NCBI RefSeq assembly: GCF_046972725.1
Contig: NZ_JBKVXF010000001.1
Location: forward strand, 682,001 to 746,000
Length of the DNA: 64,000 bases
Direction: 5' to 3'
Origin: Lacrimispora sp046972725
GTDB taxonomy: Bacteria; Bacillota; Clostridia; Lachnospirales; Lachnospiraceae
Positions 41,911-51,693 of the stretch are shown here, piece after piece. The notes beneath the pieces were generated by a model, which worked only from the letters and a program-made list of their open reading frames with translations, was not told the origin of the DNA and ran no database searches. How positions within the stretch are numbered: the first letter of the stretch is position 1; every line of letters begins with the position of its first letter. The position numbers and the translations under genes are program-made.

Positions 41911-43308
41911 ATGAAACAGTTTATGGATCAGGATTTCTTACTGTCAACCGAATCAGCAAAGTCACTTTATCACACATATGCGGAAAAGATGCCCGTAGTA
42001 GATTATCACTGCCACATCAACCCGCAGGAAATCTACGAAGACCGCAAGTTCGATAATATTACCCAGGTATGGTTAGGCGGTGACCATTACAAATGGCGCC
42101 AGATGCGTTCCAATGGTGTTGATGAAAAATACATTACCGGCGATGCTACAGACCGTGAGAAATTCCAGAAATGGGCGGAAACCCTGTCAAAACTTATTGG
42201 CAACCCTCTTTATCACTGGAGCCATTTGGAACTTCAGAGATATTTCGGCTACACCGGATATTTAAACGGTGATACTGCTGAGGAAGTTTGGAATTTATGC
42301 AACGAAAAGCTCCATGAGGATTCTATGAGTGTCCGCAACATCATCAAGAAGTCAAATGTTACCGTAATCTGCACCACAGACGATCCTGCCGACACACTGG
42401 AATGGCATCAGAAGATCGCTGCTGATTCTTCTTTTGATGTGAAAGTACTTCCTGCCTGGAGGCCGGACAAGGCGATGAATGTAGAAAAACCTGACTTCGC
42501 CGCATACATTGCAAAATTATCCGCTGCAAGCGGCGTTGAAATCAAGGATTTTGCATCCTTAAAGACCGCACTGAAAAACCGTATGGAATTCTTTAACAGC
42601 CAGGGATGTTCTGTATCTGACCACGCCCTTGAATACGTTATGTATGTTCCTGCTGATGAAGCAGAGCTTGAAGCAATTTTTGCAAAAGGCCTTTCCGGAA
42701 AAACCGTTACCAAGGAAGACGAGCTGAAATATAAAACTGCATTCATGCTGTTTGTCGCAAAAGAATACAACCGCATGGGTTGGGTGATGCAGCTCCATTA
42801 TGGCTGCAAGCGTGATAACAATGCCATGATGTTTGAGAAACTGGGTCCCGATACCGGTTATGACTGTATCAACAACTACGCACCGTCTGCACAGATGGCA
42901 GATTTCTTAAATGCCTTAAGTGCAACCAACGAGATTCCGAAAACCATCATTTACTCCTTAAATCCAAACGACAATGCTTCCATCGGAACCATTATCGGCT
43001 GCTTCCAGAGCGATTTCCCCGGCAAGATCCAGCAGGGCTCTGCATGGTGGTTCAATGATCACAAGGTCGGAATGACAGAGCAGATGACTTCTCTTGCAAA
43101 CTTAGGCTGCCTTGGAAACTTCATCGGAATGCTTACTGACTCCAGAAGCTTTTTATCTTACACAAGACATGAATACTTCCGCAGAATTCTCTGTGAGATG
43201 ATTGGCGGATGGGTCGAAAACGGAGAATATCCAAATGACCAGAAGGCATTGAAAGAAATTATTGAAGGTATTTCCTATAATAACGCAATGAATTATTTTA
43301 AATTCTAA
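41911..43308 (+). CDS. uxaC: Glucuronate/galacturonate isomerase
   Basis: 465 residues. It isomerises D-glucuronate to fructuronate and D-galacturonate to tagaturonate, the first step of hexuronate breakdown. Family motifs are VDYHCHINPQEIYEDRKFDN, ICTTDDPADTLEWH, GWVMQLHYGCKRDNN and GMLTDSRSFLSYTRHEYFRR. It begins 30 bases after lacI with an AAGGAGG site and ends at a strong terminator. Confidence 0.97.
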   Translation: MKQFMDQDFLLSTESAKSLYHTYAEKMPVVDYHCHINPQEIYEDRKFDNITQVWLGGDHYKWRQMRSNGVDEKYITGDATDREKFQKWAETLSKLIGNPLYHWSHLELQRYFGYTGYLNGDTAEEVWNLCNEKLHEDSMSVRNIIKKSNVTVICTTDDPADTLEWHQKIAADSSFDVKVLPAWRPDKAMNVEKPDFAAYIAKLSAASGVEIKDFASLKTALKNRMEFFNSQGCSVSDHALEYVMYVPADEAELEAIFAKGLSGKTVTKEDELKYKTAFMLFVAKEYNRMGWVMQLHYGCKRDNNAMMFEKLGPDTGYDCINNYAPSAQMADFLNALSATNEIPKTIIYSLNPNDNASIGTIIGCFQSDFPGKIQQGSAWWFNDHKVGMTEQMTSLANLGCLGNFIGMLTDSRSFLSYTRHEYFRRILCEMIGGWVENGEYPNDQKALKEIIEGISYNNAMNYFKF

Positions 43309-43329
43309 AATAAAGGTGATAGAAACACG

Positions 43330-43371
43330 AATAACTCCTCTGCCCTGCTTCTGTTGGACAGAGGAGTTATT
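43330..43371. terminator. Strong terminator shared by uxaC and the rnf operon
   Basis: Perfect 13-base stem AATAACTCCTCTG/CAGAGGAGTTATT with a 16-base loop. Confidence 0.88.
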
Positions 43372-43650
43372 TTAAACTTTCATAATCTCCCGAATCTTTT
43401 CTGCTGTTTTTTCTCTCCCCACGGGACATCCTGTGACTGGTGCATTGCCCTCAGCAATGGCACTGGCAAGTGCATCACAGCCAGCATAACCGCAACGGCC
43501 GCAATTGATTCCCGGCAGCGCCTGCCGGATCTTTAATTGTTTTTCGTCCGTGTCTGCTTTCAGTCTTTCACTGGCAATGCCCAGGAACAGACCGGTCAAC
43601 AGACCGATTCCGCCCAGTACAGCGGCCGCATAAATCATTCCTGTTATCAT
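43372..43650 (-). CDS. rnfB: RnfB-like protein, short form (N-terminal anchor and one 4Fe-4S domain only)
   Basis: 92 residues. A single N-terminal membrane helix is followed by the RnfB/RsxB 4Fe-4S domain (GINCGRCGYAGCDALASAI, with the fourth Cys in TGCPVG). Ordinary RnfB is about 260-330 residues and goes on with two ferredoxin-type clusters and often more. Here the frame ends in KIREIMKV, directly followed by the operon terminator. It is the last rnf gene. It may be a true short form, or the ferredoxin part may have been lost. Confidence 0.85.
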   Translation of the reverse strand: MITGMIYAAAVLGGIGLLTGLFLGIASERLKADTDEKQLKIRQALPGINCGRCGYAGCDALASAIAEGNAPVTGCPVGREKTAEKIREIMKV

Positions 43651-43667
43651 ATTTTCTCTTCTCCCCT

Positions 43668-44243
43668 TTAAATCAATCCGGCAAATCCGAAAAATGCCAT
43701 GGCCATTAATCCGGCAGTGATAAGGACAATCGGTGAACCCTTCAATGACTCGGGTATATCATTGTATTTGATCTTCTCCCGGATTCCAGCCAGCATAACG
43801 ATGGCAATGGTAAATCCGATGGAAATCCCTATGCCGTTTACCACGCTTTGAAGGACTCCGTAGTTCTTTGATACATTGGTCAGAGCTGCACCAAGCACTG
43901 CACAGTTGGTTGTAATCAGCGGAAGGTACACTCCCAGCGCCTTATGAAGAGGGGGCATGGTCTTCTTTAAAAACATTTCCACAAACTGTACCAGAGCCGC
44001 GATAACCAGAATAAACACCATGGTCTGCAGATATTCCAGGTGAAGCCTCACTAAAATCCCCTGATAGAGCAGGCTTGTGACCAGAGAGGAGATGGTGATG
44101 ACAAAGATAACTGCCACCCCCATACCGGCTGAGGTTTTTACGTTTTTAGAAACCCCAAGGAAGGGGCACAGGCCAAGAAACTGGCTGAGCACTACGTTAT
44201 TTACCAAGGCTGCGCCAACAGCAATTAACAACAATTCTTTCAT
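43668..44243 (-). CDS. rnfA: Rnf complex subunit A
   Basis: 191 residues, six membrane segments. The opening LLLIAVGAALVNNVVLSQFLGLCPFLGVSKN and the central LPLITTNCAVLGAAL carry the Cys residues that share a 2Fe-2S cluster with RnfE. It is part of the ferredoxin:NAD+ oxidoreductase that pumps Na+ or H+. Confidence 0.95.
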   Translation of the reverse strand: MKELLLIAVGAALVNNVVLSQFLGLCPFLGVSKNVKTSAGMGVAVIFVITISSLVTSLLYQGILVRLHLEYLQTMVFILVIAALVQFVEMFLKKTMPPLHKALGVYLPLITTNCAVLGAALTNVSKNYGVLQSVVNGIGISIGFTIAIVMLAGIREKIKYNDIPESLKGSPIVLITAGLMAMAFFGFAGLI

Positions 44244-44252
44244 CGTTCCCTC

Positions 44253-44963
44253 CTATTTCTTCCGTTTCCCATTTTTGACAGCACCGTTTTCATCACTCTT
44301 TTGCCCGGAAGCAATGGAAGTGCCCATACAGTGCCCACAGTTTTCACAGGAAGCGGGGTCCCCGTTGGTTGCAGATGGAGCTTTCCATTTGTTCTGTAAA
44401 GCTGTCAGACCGGCCAGGACGAAAAACGCCCCCGGTGCCAGGACAAAAACAGAGATATGATACTCTTCCGGAATAACCGTATATCCAAATACAGAACCGG
44501 AACCTAAAAGTTCCCGCACAAATCCAATGCAGGTAAGTGCTATGGCAAATCCGATTCCCATTCCAAGACCGTCAAAGGCAGATGCCGCCACCCCATTCTT
44601 AGAAGCAAAGGCTTCTGCCCTGCCTAAAATAATACAATTTACCACAATGAGCGGGATATAGATTCCAAGAGACGTATAAAGAGAAGGCACATACGCCTGC
44701 AAAAGCAGCTGGACCGCAGTTACCAGCGTGGCAACAATAACAATATAAGCCGGAATCCGGATGGTATCCGATATGATTTTACGCATTGCGGAAATAATAA
44801 TATTGGAGAACAGTAATACCGCCGCTGTGGAAAGTCCCATTCCCAGTCCGTTGATTGCGGATGTGGTGACAGCCAGGGTCGGACACATTCCAAGCATCAA
44901 TACAAAGGTAGGATTTTCTTTTATAATACCATTCCATAATCGTTCCGAATATTGATTTTTCAT
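44253..44963 (-). CDS. rnfE: Rnf complex subunit E
   Basis: 236 residues from ATG 44963 (TAGGAGGGGAAAG upstream); the longer frame runs into rnfG. Six membrane segments, with Cys-containing MLGMCPTLAVTTSAINGLG and IPLIVVNCIILGRAEAFASKN matching the RnfA pattern. A hydrophilic C-terminal tail of ~40 residues carries CENCGHC and ends KNGKRKK. This tail is not needed for the core fold. Confidence 0.93.
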   Translation of the reverse strand: MKNQYSERLWNGIIKENPTFVLMLGMCPTLAVTTSAINGLGMGLSTAAVLLFSNIIISAMRKIISDTIRIPAYIVIVATLVTAVQLLLQAYVPSLYTSLGIYIPLIVVNCIILGRAEAFASKNGVAASAFDGLGMGIGFAIALTCIGFVRELLGSGSVFGYTVIPEEYHISVFVLAPGAFFVLAGLTALQNKWKAPSATNGDPASCENCGHCMGTSIASGQKSDENGAVKNGKRKK

Positions 44964-44973
44964 CTTTCCCCTC

Positions 44974-45588
44974 CTATTGTTCCATATGATGATACACCAG
45001 ATACAGTGCTGCATTGACTGCATTCGTGACTGCCCGGGAGGTAATGGTGGCTCCGCTGATGGCATTGATCTCTGCATCACCTCCATTGCCTGACTTTGTC
45101 ACAGTAAGGGCTTCTGCGGATTTACCTGCAAATTGCTCCGTAAATGCGGGTTCTTTTGCCAGCTGTCCAAGTCCCGGAGTATCATTGATTTCCAGGACTT
45201 CAATGGCTTTTAAACTTTTATCTGCATTGATCCCCACCAGCAGCTTTACCGTTCCGCTGTAGCTGTCGTTAGAATAGCAGATAATTGTATATCCAAGAAG
45301 GCCACCGCTTTCATCAACGGCTGCAAATGCCTGGTCAATGCCCACATTGCCATAATCCTCAGACGGAAGTTCTGCATTGCTGCTTCCCACGGCCTCTGTC
45401 AGTTTGTCGTCAGGCTTAAAATCTGCGGCTTCCGGAAAGACTGCCTGGTTCGCCTCGGCATTTGCAGCTATGGCTGCCCGTTCAATAATATCCTTTGTAA
45501 TTTCATGGACACCTCCAAGCATCAGTCCGGAAACAACGGTGATCGTAAATAAAATCAATGCATCTTTTATAATTCGGCGATTCTTCAT
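44974..45588 (-). CDS. rnfG: Rnf complex subunit G (covalent flavin)
   Basis: 204 residues from ATG 45588 (AAGGAG upstream). One N-terminal membrane helix and an extracytoplasmic FMN-binding domain. The flavin is attached through Thr in the ISGATITSRAVTNAVN motif. It moves electrons between RnfD and the membrane clusters. Confidence 0.94.
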   Translation of the reverse strand: MKNRRIIKDALILFTITVVSGLMLGGVHEITKDIIERAAIAANAEANQAVFPEAADFKPDDKLTEAVGSSNAELPSEDYGNVGIDQAFAAVDESGGLLGYTIICYSNDSYSGTVKLLVGINADKSLKAIEVLEINDTPGLGQLAKEPAFTEQFAGKSAEALTVTKSGNGGDAEINAISGATITSRAVTNAVNAALYLVYHHMEQ

Positions 45589-45589
45589 C

Positions 45590-46513
45590 TTATCTTTTCT
45601 CCTTTCCAAACGCTACCGGAAGAGAAATCTCCTCAATCAGAGGCACCAGAATATTGCTGATAATGATGGCATAGGAAACACCTTCTGCAGAACCTCCGAA
45701 CAAACGGAACAAGCCGGTCAATATTCCTAAAAGAATTCCAAAGAGAATCTGTCCCTTTTTTGTAATCGGGCTGGACGAATAATCTGTAGCCATAAAAAAT
45801 GCACCGAAGATAATCCCGCCGCCGCACAAATGTGCCAGCACATAAGAAAGATCCTGACGTCCAAAGATAAATACAAACAGAGCAAAGGTAATTAAATACG
45901 CAGCCGGAATCCGGATAGAAATTACCTTTCGGATCAGCATGTAGGCAGCTCCGATCAGCAGAGCAATCACCGATACTTCTCCTATCGATCCTGGAATCTT
46001 CCCGATAAACATAGCAGTCAGGTCCACGGACTGTCCTGCTTTTAAAGAAGCAAGCGGGGTAGGGCTTACAACCGCGTCATGGTATGTAAACGTGGTCATC
46101 TGCCCTGCAAAAGAAATGAGAAGAAAACATCTGGCTGCCAAAGCAGGATTCATAAAGTTCTGACCAATACCGCCGTACAGCTGCTTAACAATAATGATGG
46201 CAAACAAACCGCCTAAAAACGGAATCCATAAAGGAATGGCAGGCGGCATATTGAGCCCTAAGATCATTCCGGTAACAAGTGCACTTCCATCACTTACAGT
46301 AACCGTTTTCCCCATAAGGGCTTCAAAAACATATTCACTCAAAATACAGGAAAGAACGCTGACAAGCAAAACAAGTGCCGCCTTTATCCCAAACTGGTAG
46401 ATGCCATATGCAGAAGCAGGAATCATGGCAATGGCAACATCATACATAATATTCGGTGTGGCTACCTGATTTCTGATATGAGGTGATGAAGAAGTGCTTA
46501 ATATATTTGTCAT
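45590..46513 (-). CDS. rnfD: Rnf complex subunit D
   Basis: 307 residues, about nine to ten membrane segments. The NQR2/RnfD/RnfE signature regions are seen (GSALVTGMILGLNMPPAIPLW; GGIGQNFMNPALAARCFLL; VSPTPLASL, the probable covalent FMN site). It begins within the last four bases of rnfC and ends one base before the rnfG start. Confidence 0.95.
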   Translation of the reverse strand: MTNILSTSSSPHIRNQVATPNIMYDVAIAMIPASAYGIYQFGIKAALVLLVSVLSCILSEYVFEALMGKTVTVSDGSALVTGMILGLNMPPAIPLWIPFLGGLFAIIIVKQLYGGIGQNFMNPALAARCFLLISFAGQMTTFTYHDAVVSPTPLASLKAGQSVDLTAMFIGKIPGSIGEVSVIALLIGAAYMLIRKVISIRIPAAYLITFALFVFIFGRQDLSYVLAHLCGGGIIFGAFFMATDYSSSPITKKGQILFGILLGILTGLFRLFGGSAEGVSYAIIISNILVPLIEEISLPVAFGKEKR

Positions 46514-47847
46514 TTTTTCTCCCCCCTTTTGTTATCTTCACCCGCTGTAATCATCTGGTGCGTTTTTATAAATGTTTCCGTGAGCGGAATTCTTGCAGGA
46601 CAGATGTACGAACAGGAACCGCACTCGCAGCACTCCATTCCATTCAGCTTTATAAACCGTTCCATATCAGAATTAGCTGCTGCTATCACCATCTTCTGAG
46701 GAACCACACGGCTCGGACATACACGAACGCATCTTCCGCAGCGGATGCATGGGGTGGCAGGGGCTTTTAAAGCCTCATCTTCCGCCATGGCGATGAGTGC
46801 AGAGGAAACTTTAGTAACAGGAATATTGGTATCAGGCAAGGCCTGTCCCATCATAGGCCCCCCGGAAATCAATTTTTTCGGTTCCGCCTTATATCCGCCG
46901 GCAGCTTCGACCAGCTGCTGGTAACTGGTTCCAATCCTTACGTTGTAATTCTGAGGATTTTGTATGGCATCTCCTGATACCGTAATAATACGGCGGATCA
47001 GCGGAATATTTTCTGCAACCGCATTATATATGGAAATCACTGTATCCACGTTATCCACAATACAGCCAGCTTCTGCCGGAAGCATATCCGAGTTTATTTT
47101 TCTTCCTGTCACACTATATATAAGGGTTCTTTCCCAACCCTGGGGGTATTTTGTCTTAACAGGAAGAACCGAGATCCGTGGTCTGTCTTTTACAAGTTCC
47201 TGTAATTTTTTAATTGCTTTGGGCTTGTTATTCTCCACGCTGATCACGCCTCTTGCATTGTCAAAAAGCTTTAGAATAATCTGAAGTCCTTCAATAAGCT
47301 TTTCCGGCTCCTCTATCATCATTCGGTAATCCGATGTCAGATATGGCTCACATTCCGCGCCATTTACAATAATCGTATCTATCTTTGATTCATCTTTTGG
47401 AGACAGCTTTACATGAGTTGGAAATCCTGCTCCGCCTAATCCTACGATGCCTGCCTCTTTGATAATATTTCGTATCTCATCTTTTGATAAGTTTTTGGTG
47501 TCACGCTTTGATCCAAAAGATTCAACCGCCTGGTACTCTTCGTCATTGTCTATAATGACTGACAGTATCATAGAACCACTGGCTACCCTTCTTGGTTCAA
47601 TAGCTTTCACGGTTCCTGAAACAGAGCTGATCACACAGGCAGAAATAAAACCGTCCATCTCACCGATCTTCTGACCGACCAAAACCCGGTCTCCTGCTGC
47701 CACCAAAGGCTTTGACGGCGCACCAATATGCTGGGCCAGAGGAAAAACCATCTCACCTTTTGACTGGAGCACTTTTACCGGTTTATTCTCTGACAATTCT
47801 TTTCCCTCATAAGGATAAACGCCTCCCTTAAATGTAGGTAAGCCCAT
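46510..47847 (-). CDS. rnfC: Rnf complex subunit C
   Basis: 445 residues. It is the cytoplasmic NADH- and FMN-binding subunit. The NADH/FMN region has GLGGAGFPTHVKL and VNGAECEPYLTSD. Two 4Fe-4S clusters follow (CIRCGRCVRVCPSR and CCECGSCSYICPAR). It is the first gene of rnfCDGEAB. With PFOR-derived ferredoxin the complex would reduce NAD+ and build an ion gradient. Confidence 0.96.
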   Translation of the reverse strand: MGLPTFKGGVYPYEGKELSENKPVKVLQSKGEMVFPLAQHIGAPSKPLVAAGDRVLVGQKIGEMDGFISACVISSVSGTVKAIEPRRVASGSMILSVIIDNDEEYQAVESFGSKRDTKNLSKDEIRNIIKEAGIVGLGGAGFPTHVKLSPKDESKIDTIIVNGAECEPYLTSDYRMMIEEPEKLIEGLQIILKLFDNARGVISVENNKPKAIKKLQELVKDRPRISVLPVKTKYPQGWERTLIYSVTGRKINSDMLPAEAGCIVDNVDTVISIYNAVAENIPLIRRIITVSGDAIQNPQNYNVRIGTSYQQLVEAAGGYKAEPKKLISGGPMMGQALPDTNIPVTKVSSALIAMAEDEALKAPATPCIRCGRCVRVCPSRVVPQKMVIAAANSDMERFIKLNGMECCECGSCSYICPARIPLTETFIKTHQMITAGEDNKRGEKK

Positions 47848-47886
47848 CTAATTCCCCCTTTCTCTATAAACGCTTTCGTTCTAATC

Positions 47887-47915
47887 AGTATACCATATTT
47901 TATTACACGAAACAA
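47887..47915 (-). promoter_or_regulatory. rnf promoter, with a weak cre-like site downstream
   Basis: Minus strand TTGTTT (47915-47910), 17-base spacer, TATACT (47892-47887). In the leader at 47866-47880 is ACGAAAGCGTTTATA, which matches a CcpA cre site with about two mismatches. Apart from this promoter and leader, 47848-48030 holds nothing recognisable. Confidence 0.6.
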
Positions 47916-48030
47916 TGTGAATCCTTTAACCAACCAATGACTGTCTTTAAAATTTATTTCCCATCATATTTTATTTAATACATTTTTTTCTATTCCTTTT
48001 TTCTGAAAACCATTGCGTTATCTTTCAATA

Positions 48031-48065
48031 AAAATCGGAGCATGGATAAAACGCTTCCATGCTCC
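48031..48065 (-). terminator. Terminator of the MarR-ABC operon
   Basis: Perfect nine-base stem GGAGCATGG/CCATGCTCC followed on the minus strand by GATTTTTATT. Confidence 0.85.
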
Positions 48066-48092
48066 TGTCCTATCACATATATAAATTATTCA

Positions 48093-49952
48093 TTAATCTA
48101 ATTCCACAGCTCCTGTATAAAGCTGATAATATCTTCCTTTCTGCTTTAACAAATCATCATGGTCTCCACGCTCGATGATCTCTCCGTTTTCCAGTACCAT
48201 GATTGCATCGGCATTGCGGACAGTAGACAAACGGTGTGCGATGACAAAGGTGGTGCGGTTCTTCATCAGCTGGTCCATGCCTCGTTCGATATGCTTTTCC
48301 GTTCTGGTATCTACGGAACTTGTAGCTTCATCAAGAATCAGGATAGGAGCTTTTGAAATGGCTGCCCTTGCAATGTTTAAAAGCTGCCTCTGTCCCTGGC
48401 TTAAATTGGAGCCGTCTCCTTCTAAAACCGTGTCAAATCCGGCTGGAAGTCTCATGATAAAGGAGTATGCCGACGCTGTTTTTGCTGCTTCTATGACCTC
48501 TTCATCTGTTGCTTCCAGCCGTCCGTAACGGATATTTTCCATGACGGTTCCTGTAAACAGATGTGTATCCTGAAGTACCATTGCAATATTTTTACGAAGA
48601 TTTTCCTTCTTTAAGTGGCGGATATTCTGCCCGTCAATGGTGATTTCACCGCCTTGAATATCATAAAAACGGTTAAGAAGGTTTGTGATCGTGGTTTTTC
48701 CGGCTCCGGTTGAACCTACAAAGGCAATCTTCTGCCCTGGCTTGGCATAAAGACTGATATCCTTTAAGATCATCTTGTCAGGATTATACCCAAAGGTCAC
48801 ATGGCTCAGTTCCACATATCCCTTCATTGGTTCTAAAACCACTGCATCTTTATCGTCTGCAGGTTCCGGTTCCTCATCCATAATAGCAAATACCCGTTCA
48901 GCACCTGCCAGTGCGGAAAATACATTACTTACCTGCATGGAGATCTCATTGATGGGACGGCTGAACTGTCTGGAGAAAGATAAAAATACCGTAAGTCCTC
49001 CGACATCGAATCCACGAAGTACACACAAAAGTCCTCCCACACAGGCAGTCAATGTGTAATTTAACTGGCTTAGATTGCCCATAATGGGCATCATGACTCC
49101 TCCAAAGAACTGGGCGTGGATCATATTGTTTCTCAAATCTTCATTTAAAATTTCAAACTCTTCTTCTGCCACATCTTCATGGCAGAATACCTTAACTACC
49201 TTTTGGCCGCTGATCGTTTCTTCTATATAACCGTTGACCGCCCCAAGGGAAGCCTGCTGAGCCGTGAAATACTTCTGGCTTCTCATCGCTATGGATTTAC
49301 CGGCCTTTACCATGATAGGAACGATGATGATGGTCACCAGGGTCAGCCATATATTTGTATAAATCATCAAAGCAAGCGTTCCAACAATACTGAGCGCACC
49401 TGAAAAAAGCTGAACCAGCGTATTGCTTAGCATCTGACCGATGGTATCCACGTCATTGCTGAAGCGGCTCATCAGATCACCGTTATTGTTTGTATCGTAA
49501 AACCGCACAGGAAGGGTCTGCATTTTTTCAAAAAGATCATCTCTTATTTTCTGAAGTGCATTCTGGGCCACTGTCAGCATGATTCTGGACTGTATATAGT
49601 TTGCAGCCACACCAAGAGCTAACACCGATGCCATGACTGCAATTCCTCTGAACAGGCCGGAAACATTCCCTCTGGTGCCGTCTATGGGGGCAATGTATTC
49701 GTTGATGAGTGGCCGGAGCATATAGGAACCTGCCAATTGCGATAACGTTCCTGCAACGACACAGATAAGCGCAATTCCCATAAAAAGCCTGTATTCGTTT
49801 AAATAGGAAAGGAGACGCCTTACTGTTGCCTTTGTATTTTTCGGAGCTCCTGTTTTTATCTCTTTTCTTCCCATGGCACCGTTACTTTTTGGGGGTGGTA
49901 CAGATCGTCCGTAACGCTTCTTTAAGCTTTCAATCCTTTGCTGATTCTCCAT
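48093..49952 (-). CDS. ABC exporter half-transporter, subunit 2
   Basis: 619 residues. A basic 40-residue N-terminus, a six-helix exporter domain, then a nucleotide-binding domain with Walker A GSTGAGKTTITN, signature LSQGQRQLLNIARA, Walker B ILILDEATSSVD and switch IAHRLSTV. It begins directly after the stop codon of subunit 1, so the two likely form a heterodimeric multidrug-type exporter. This half has a canonical Walker B Glu. Confidence 0.93.
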   Translation of the reverse strand: MENQQRIESLKKRYGRSVPPPKSNGAMGRKEIKTGAPKNTKATVRRLLSYLNEYRLFMGIALICVVAGTLSQLAGSYMLRPLINEYIAPIDGTRGNVSGLFRGIAVMASVLALGVAANYIQSRIMLTVAQNALQKIRDDLFEKMQTLPVRFYDTNNNGDLMSRFSNDVDTIGQMLSNTLVQLFSGALSIVGTLALMIYTNIWLTLVTIIIVPIMVKAGKSIAMRSQKYFTAQQASLGAVNGYIEETISGQKVVKVFCHEDVAEEEFEILNEDLRNNMIHAQFFGGVMMPIMGNLSQLNYTLTACVGGLLCVLRGFDVGGLTVFLSFSRQFSRPINEISMQVSNVFSALAGAERVFAIMDEEPEPADDKDAVVLEPMKGYVELSHVTFGYNPDKMILKDISLYAKPGQKIAFVGSTGAGKTTITNLLNRFYDIQGGEITIDGQNIRHLKKENLRKNIAMVLQDTHLFTGTVMENIRYGRLEATDEEVIEAAKTASAYSFIMRLPAGFDTVLEGDGSNLSQGQRQLLNIARAAISKAPILILDEATSSVDTRTEKHIERGMDQLMKNRTTFVIAHRLSTVRNADAIMVLENGEIIERGDHDDLLKQKGRYYQLYTGAVELD

Positions 49953-51692
49953 TTATGCACCCTCCTTTTCTTCCCGGTCCCGCTGGGAATAATAGATTTC
50001 CTGATAAGCCTCACAGGACTCCAAAAGCGCTTCATGTGATCCCATGCCCACGATCTCACCCTCGTCCAGTACAATAATTTTATCTGCATGTTCCACAGAA
50101 CCGATTCTTTGTGCGATTATGAATTTGGTGGTATCTTTTAAGGTCGTCTGAAAACACTCACGGATTTTCGCTTCTGTTGCCGTATCAACAGCCGAAGTAC
50201 TGTCATCTAAAATCAGTATTTTAGGTTTCTTTAACAAGGCTCTGGCAATGCACAATCTTTGCTTCTGACCTCCGGATACATTGGAACCTCCCTGGCCTAA
50301 ATCTGTCTGATATCCATCGGTAAAACCGGATACAAACCCGTTGGCCTGCGCACTTTCTGCCATCTGAATAATATCTTCCATGGTTGCATTTTCATCTCCC
50401 CAGCGGAGATTTTCTTCAATGGTTCCGGAAAACAGAACATTTTGCTGTAATACCATAGCAACACTTTCTCTTAAATTTCTGATGGAATAATCCTTCACAT
50501 CAATATCATCGACCAGCACCTGTCCTTCGTCCGTATCGTAAAGGCGGGGGATCAATTGTACCAGAGATGTTTTTCCGCTTCCTGTAGAACCAATGATGCC
50601 TATGGTTTCGCCCTGTTCCGCCGTAAAATTAATTGATTTCAGGACCATCTCCTCTGTGCCTTTTGCATACTGGAAGCTGACATTACGAAACTCTACCTTT
50701 CCTTTGGTCACCACCGCTGACTTTTGTGCCGCATGTTCGTCCGTTAGATCAATTTCTGTATCCAGAACCTCATTCACTCGTTTTAAGGATGCCAACGCAC
50801 GGGAGGACTGTAAAAAAACCAGGGAAAGCATCATCAAGGACATCAGTATTTGAACTATATAGATAGTAAATGCCGTTAAATCTCCTACCGGCATTTTCCC
50901 TGCGATGATTAAATTCCCTCCGTACCAGACGACGGCAACAGTCGTGATGTTCATTGCAAGCATCATGACAGGCATTGTCGCTATGACGATTTTCATAGCT
51001 GCAAGGCTGCCTTCCTTTAAATCTCTGTTCGTTTCCTTGAACTTTTCCGCTTCATGGCCTTCCCTTACAAAAGACTTGACTAGCCGCACATTCGTCAACG
51101 CTTCCTGCACCCCTGAATTCAGGCGGTCAATCTTCTTCTGCATCGCCTCAAACCGCGGAAATGCTATCTTTAATATAATGAAAATAGCCAAAAGCAGCAA
51201 TGGAATTACCACAAGCAGAATTAGCACCAGCTGCCGGTTCATCAGAAAGGCCATAATCAGACCGCCAACCAGCATTCCAGGTGCACGGAACATCAGACGG
51301 AGACTCATCATGATAACATTTTGAATCTGCTGGATATCATTGGTAAGTCTTGTGACAAGAGATCCGGTACTGAACTCATCAATGTTTTTGAAAGAAAACT
51401 GCTGGACTTTATGGAAAATATCCTTTCTTAAATCCGTGCTGAAGCAAATAGATGCCTTTGACGAAAAATAAGCGCCTCCAATTCCCCCTGCTGCCATAAT
51501 CGCGGCAATGACTATCATGACTCCGCCAACACGCATAATGTATCCCACATCTCTTCCCGCAACTCCGTTGTTGATAATCATGGAAGTCAGCTTTGGAAGC
51601 AGTATTTCTCCAAAAACTTCCGTCAGCATCAGCAGCGGTGCAAGAATAAATGCACTCAGATACGGCCTTATATATTTAAAGTATCGTTTCAA
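49953..51692 (-). CDS. ABC exporter half-transporter, subunit 1
   Basis: 579 residues from TTG 51692, after an AGAGAGG site and two bases from the marR stop; the upstream part of the frame overlaps marR and is not conserved in form. It has six membrane helices and an ATP domain with GSTGSGKTSLVQ, VSGGQKQRLCIARA and the Walker B ILILDDSTSAVD. Here the catalytic Glu is Asp (DD rather than DE), the usual degenerate site of heterodimeric exporters. The switch reads IAQRIGSV, with Gln replacing His. Confidence 0.92.
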   Translation of the reverse strand: MKRYFKYIRPYLSAFILAPLLMLTEVFGEILLPKLTSMIINNGVAGRDVGYIMRVGGVMIVIAAIMAAGGIGGAYFSSKASICFSTDLRKDIFHKVQQFSFKNIDEFSTGSLVTRLTNDIQQIQNVIMMSLRLMFRAPGMLVGGLIMAFLMNRQLVLILLVVIPLLLLAIFIILKIAFPRFEAMQKKIDRLNSGVQEALTNVRLVKSFVREGHEAEKFKETNRDLKEGSLAAMKIVIATMPVMMLAMNITTVAVVWYGGNLIIAGKMPVGDLTAFTIYIVQILMSLMMLSLVFLQSSRALASLKRVNEVLDTEIDLTDEHAAQKSAVVTKGKVEFRNVSFQYAKGTEEMVLKSINFTAEQGETIGIIGSTGSGKTSLVQLIPRLYDTDEGQVLVDDIDVKDYSIRNLRESVAMVLQQNVLFSGTIEENLRWGDENATMEDIIQMAESAQANGFVSGFTDGYQTDLGQGGSNVSGGQKQRLCIARALLKKPKILILDDSTSAVDTATEAKIRECFQTTLKDTTKFIIAQRIGSVEHADKIIVLDEGEIVGMGSHEALLESCEAYQEIYYSQRDREEKEGA

Positions 51693-51693
51693 G

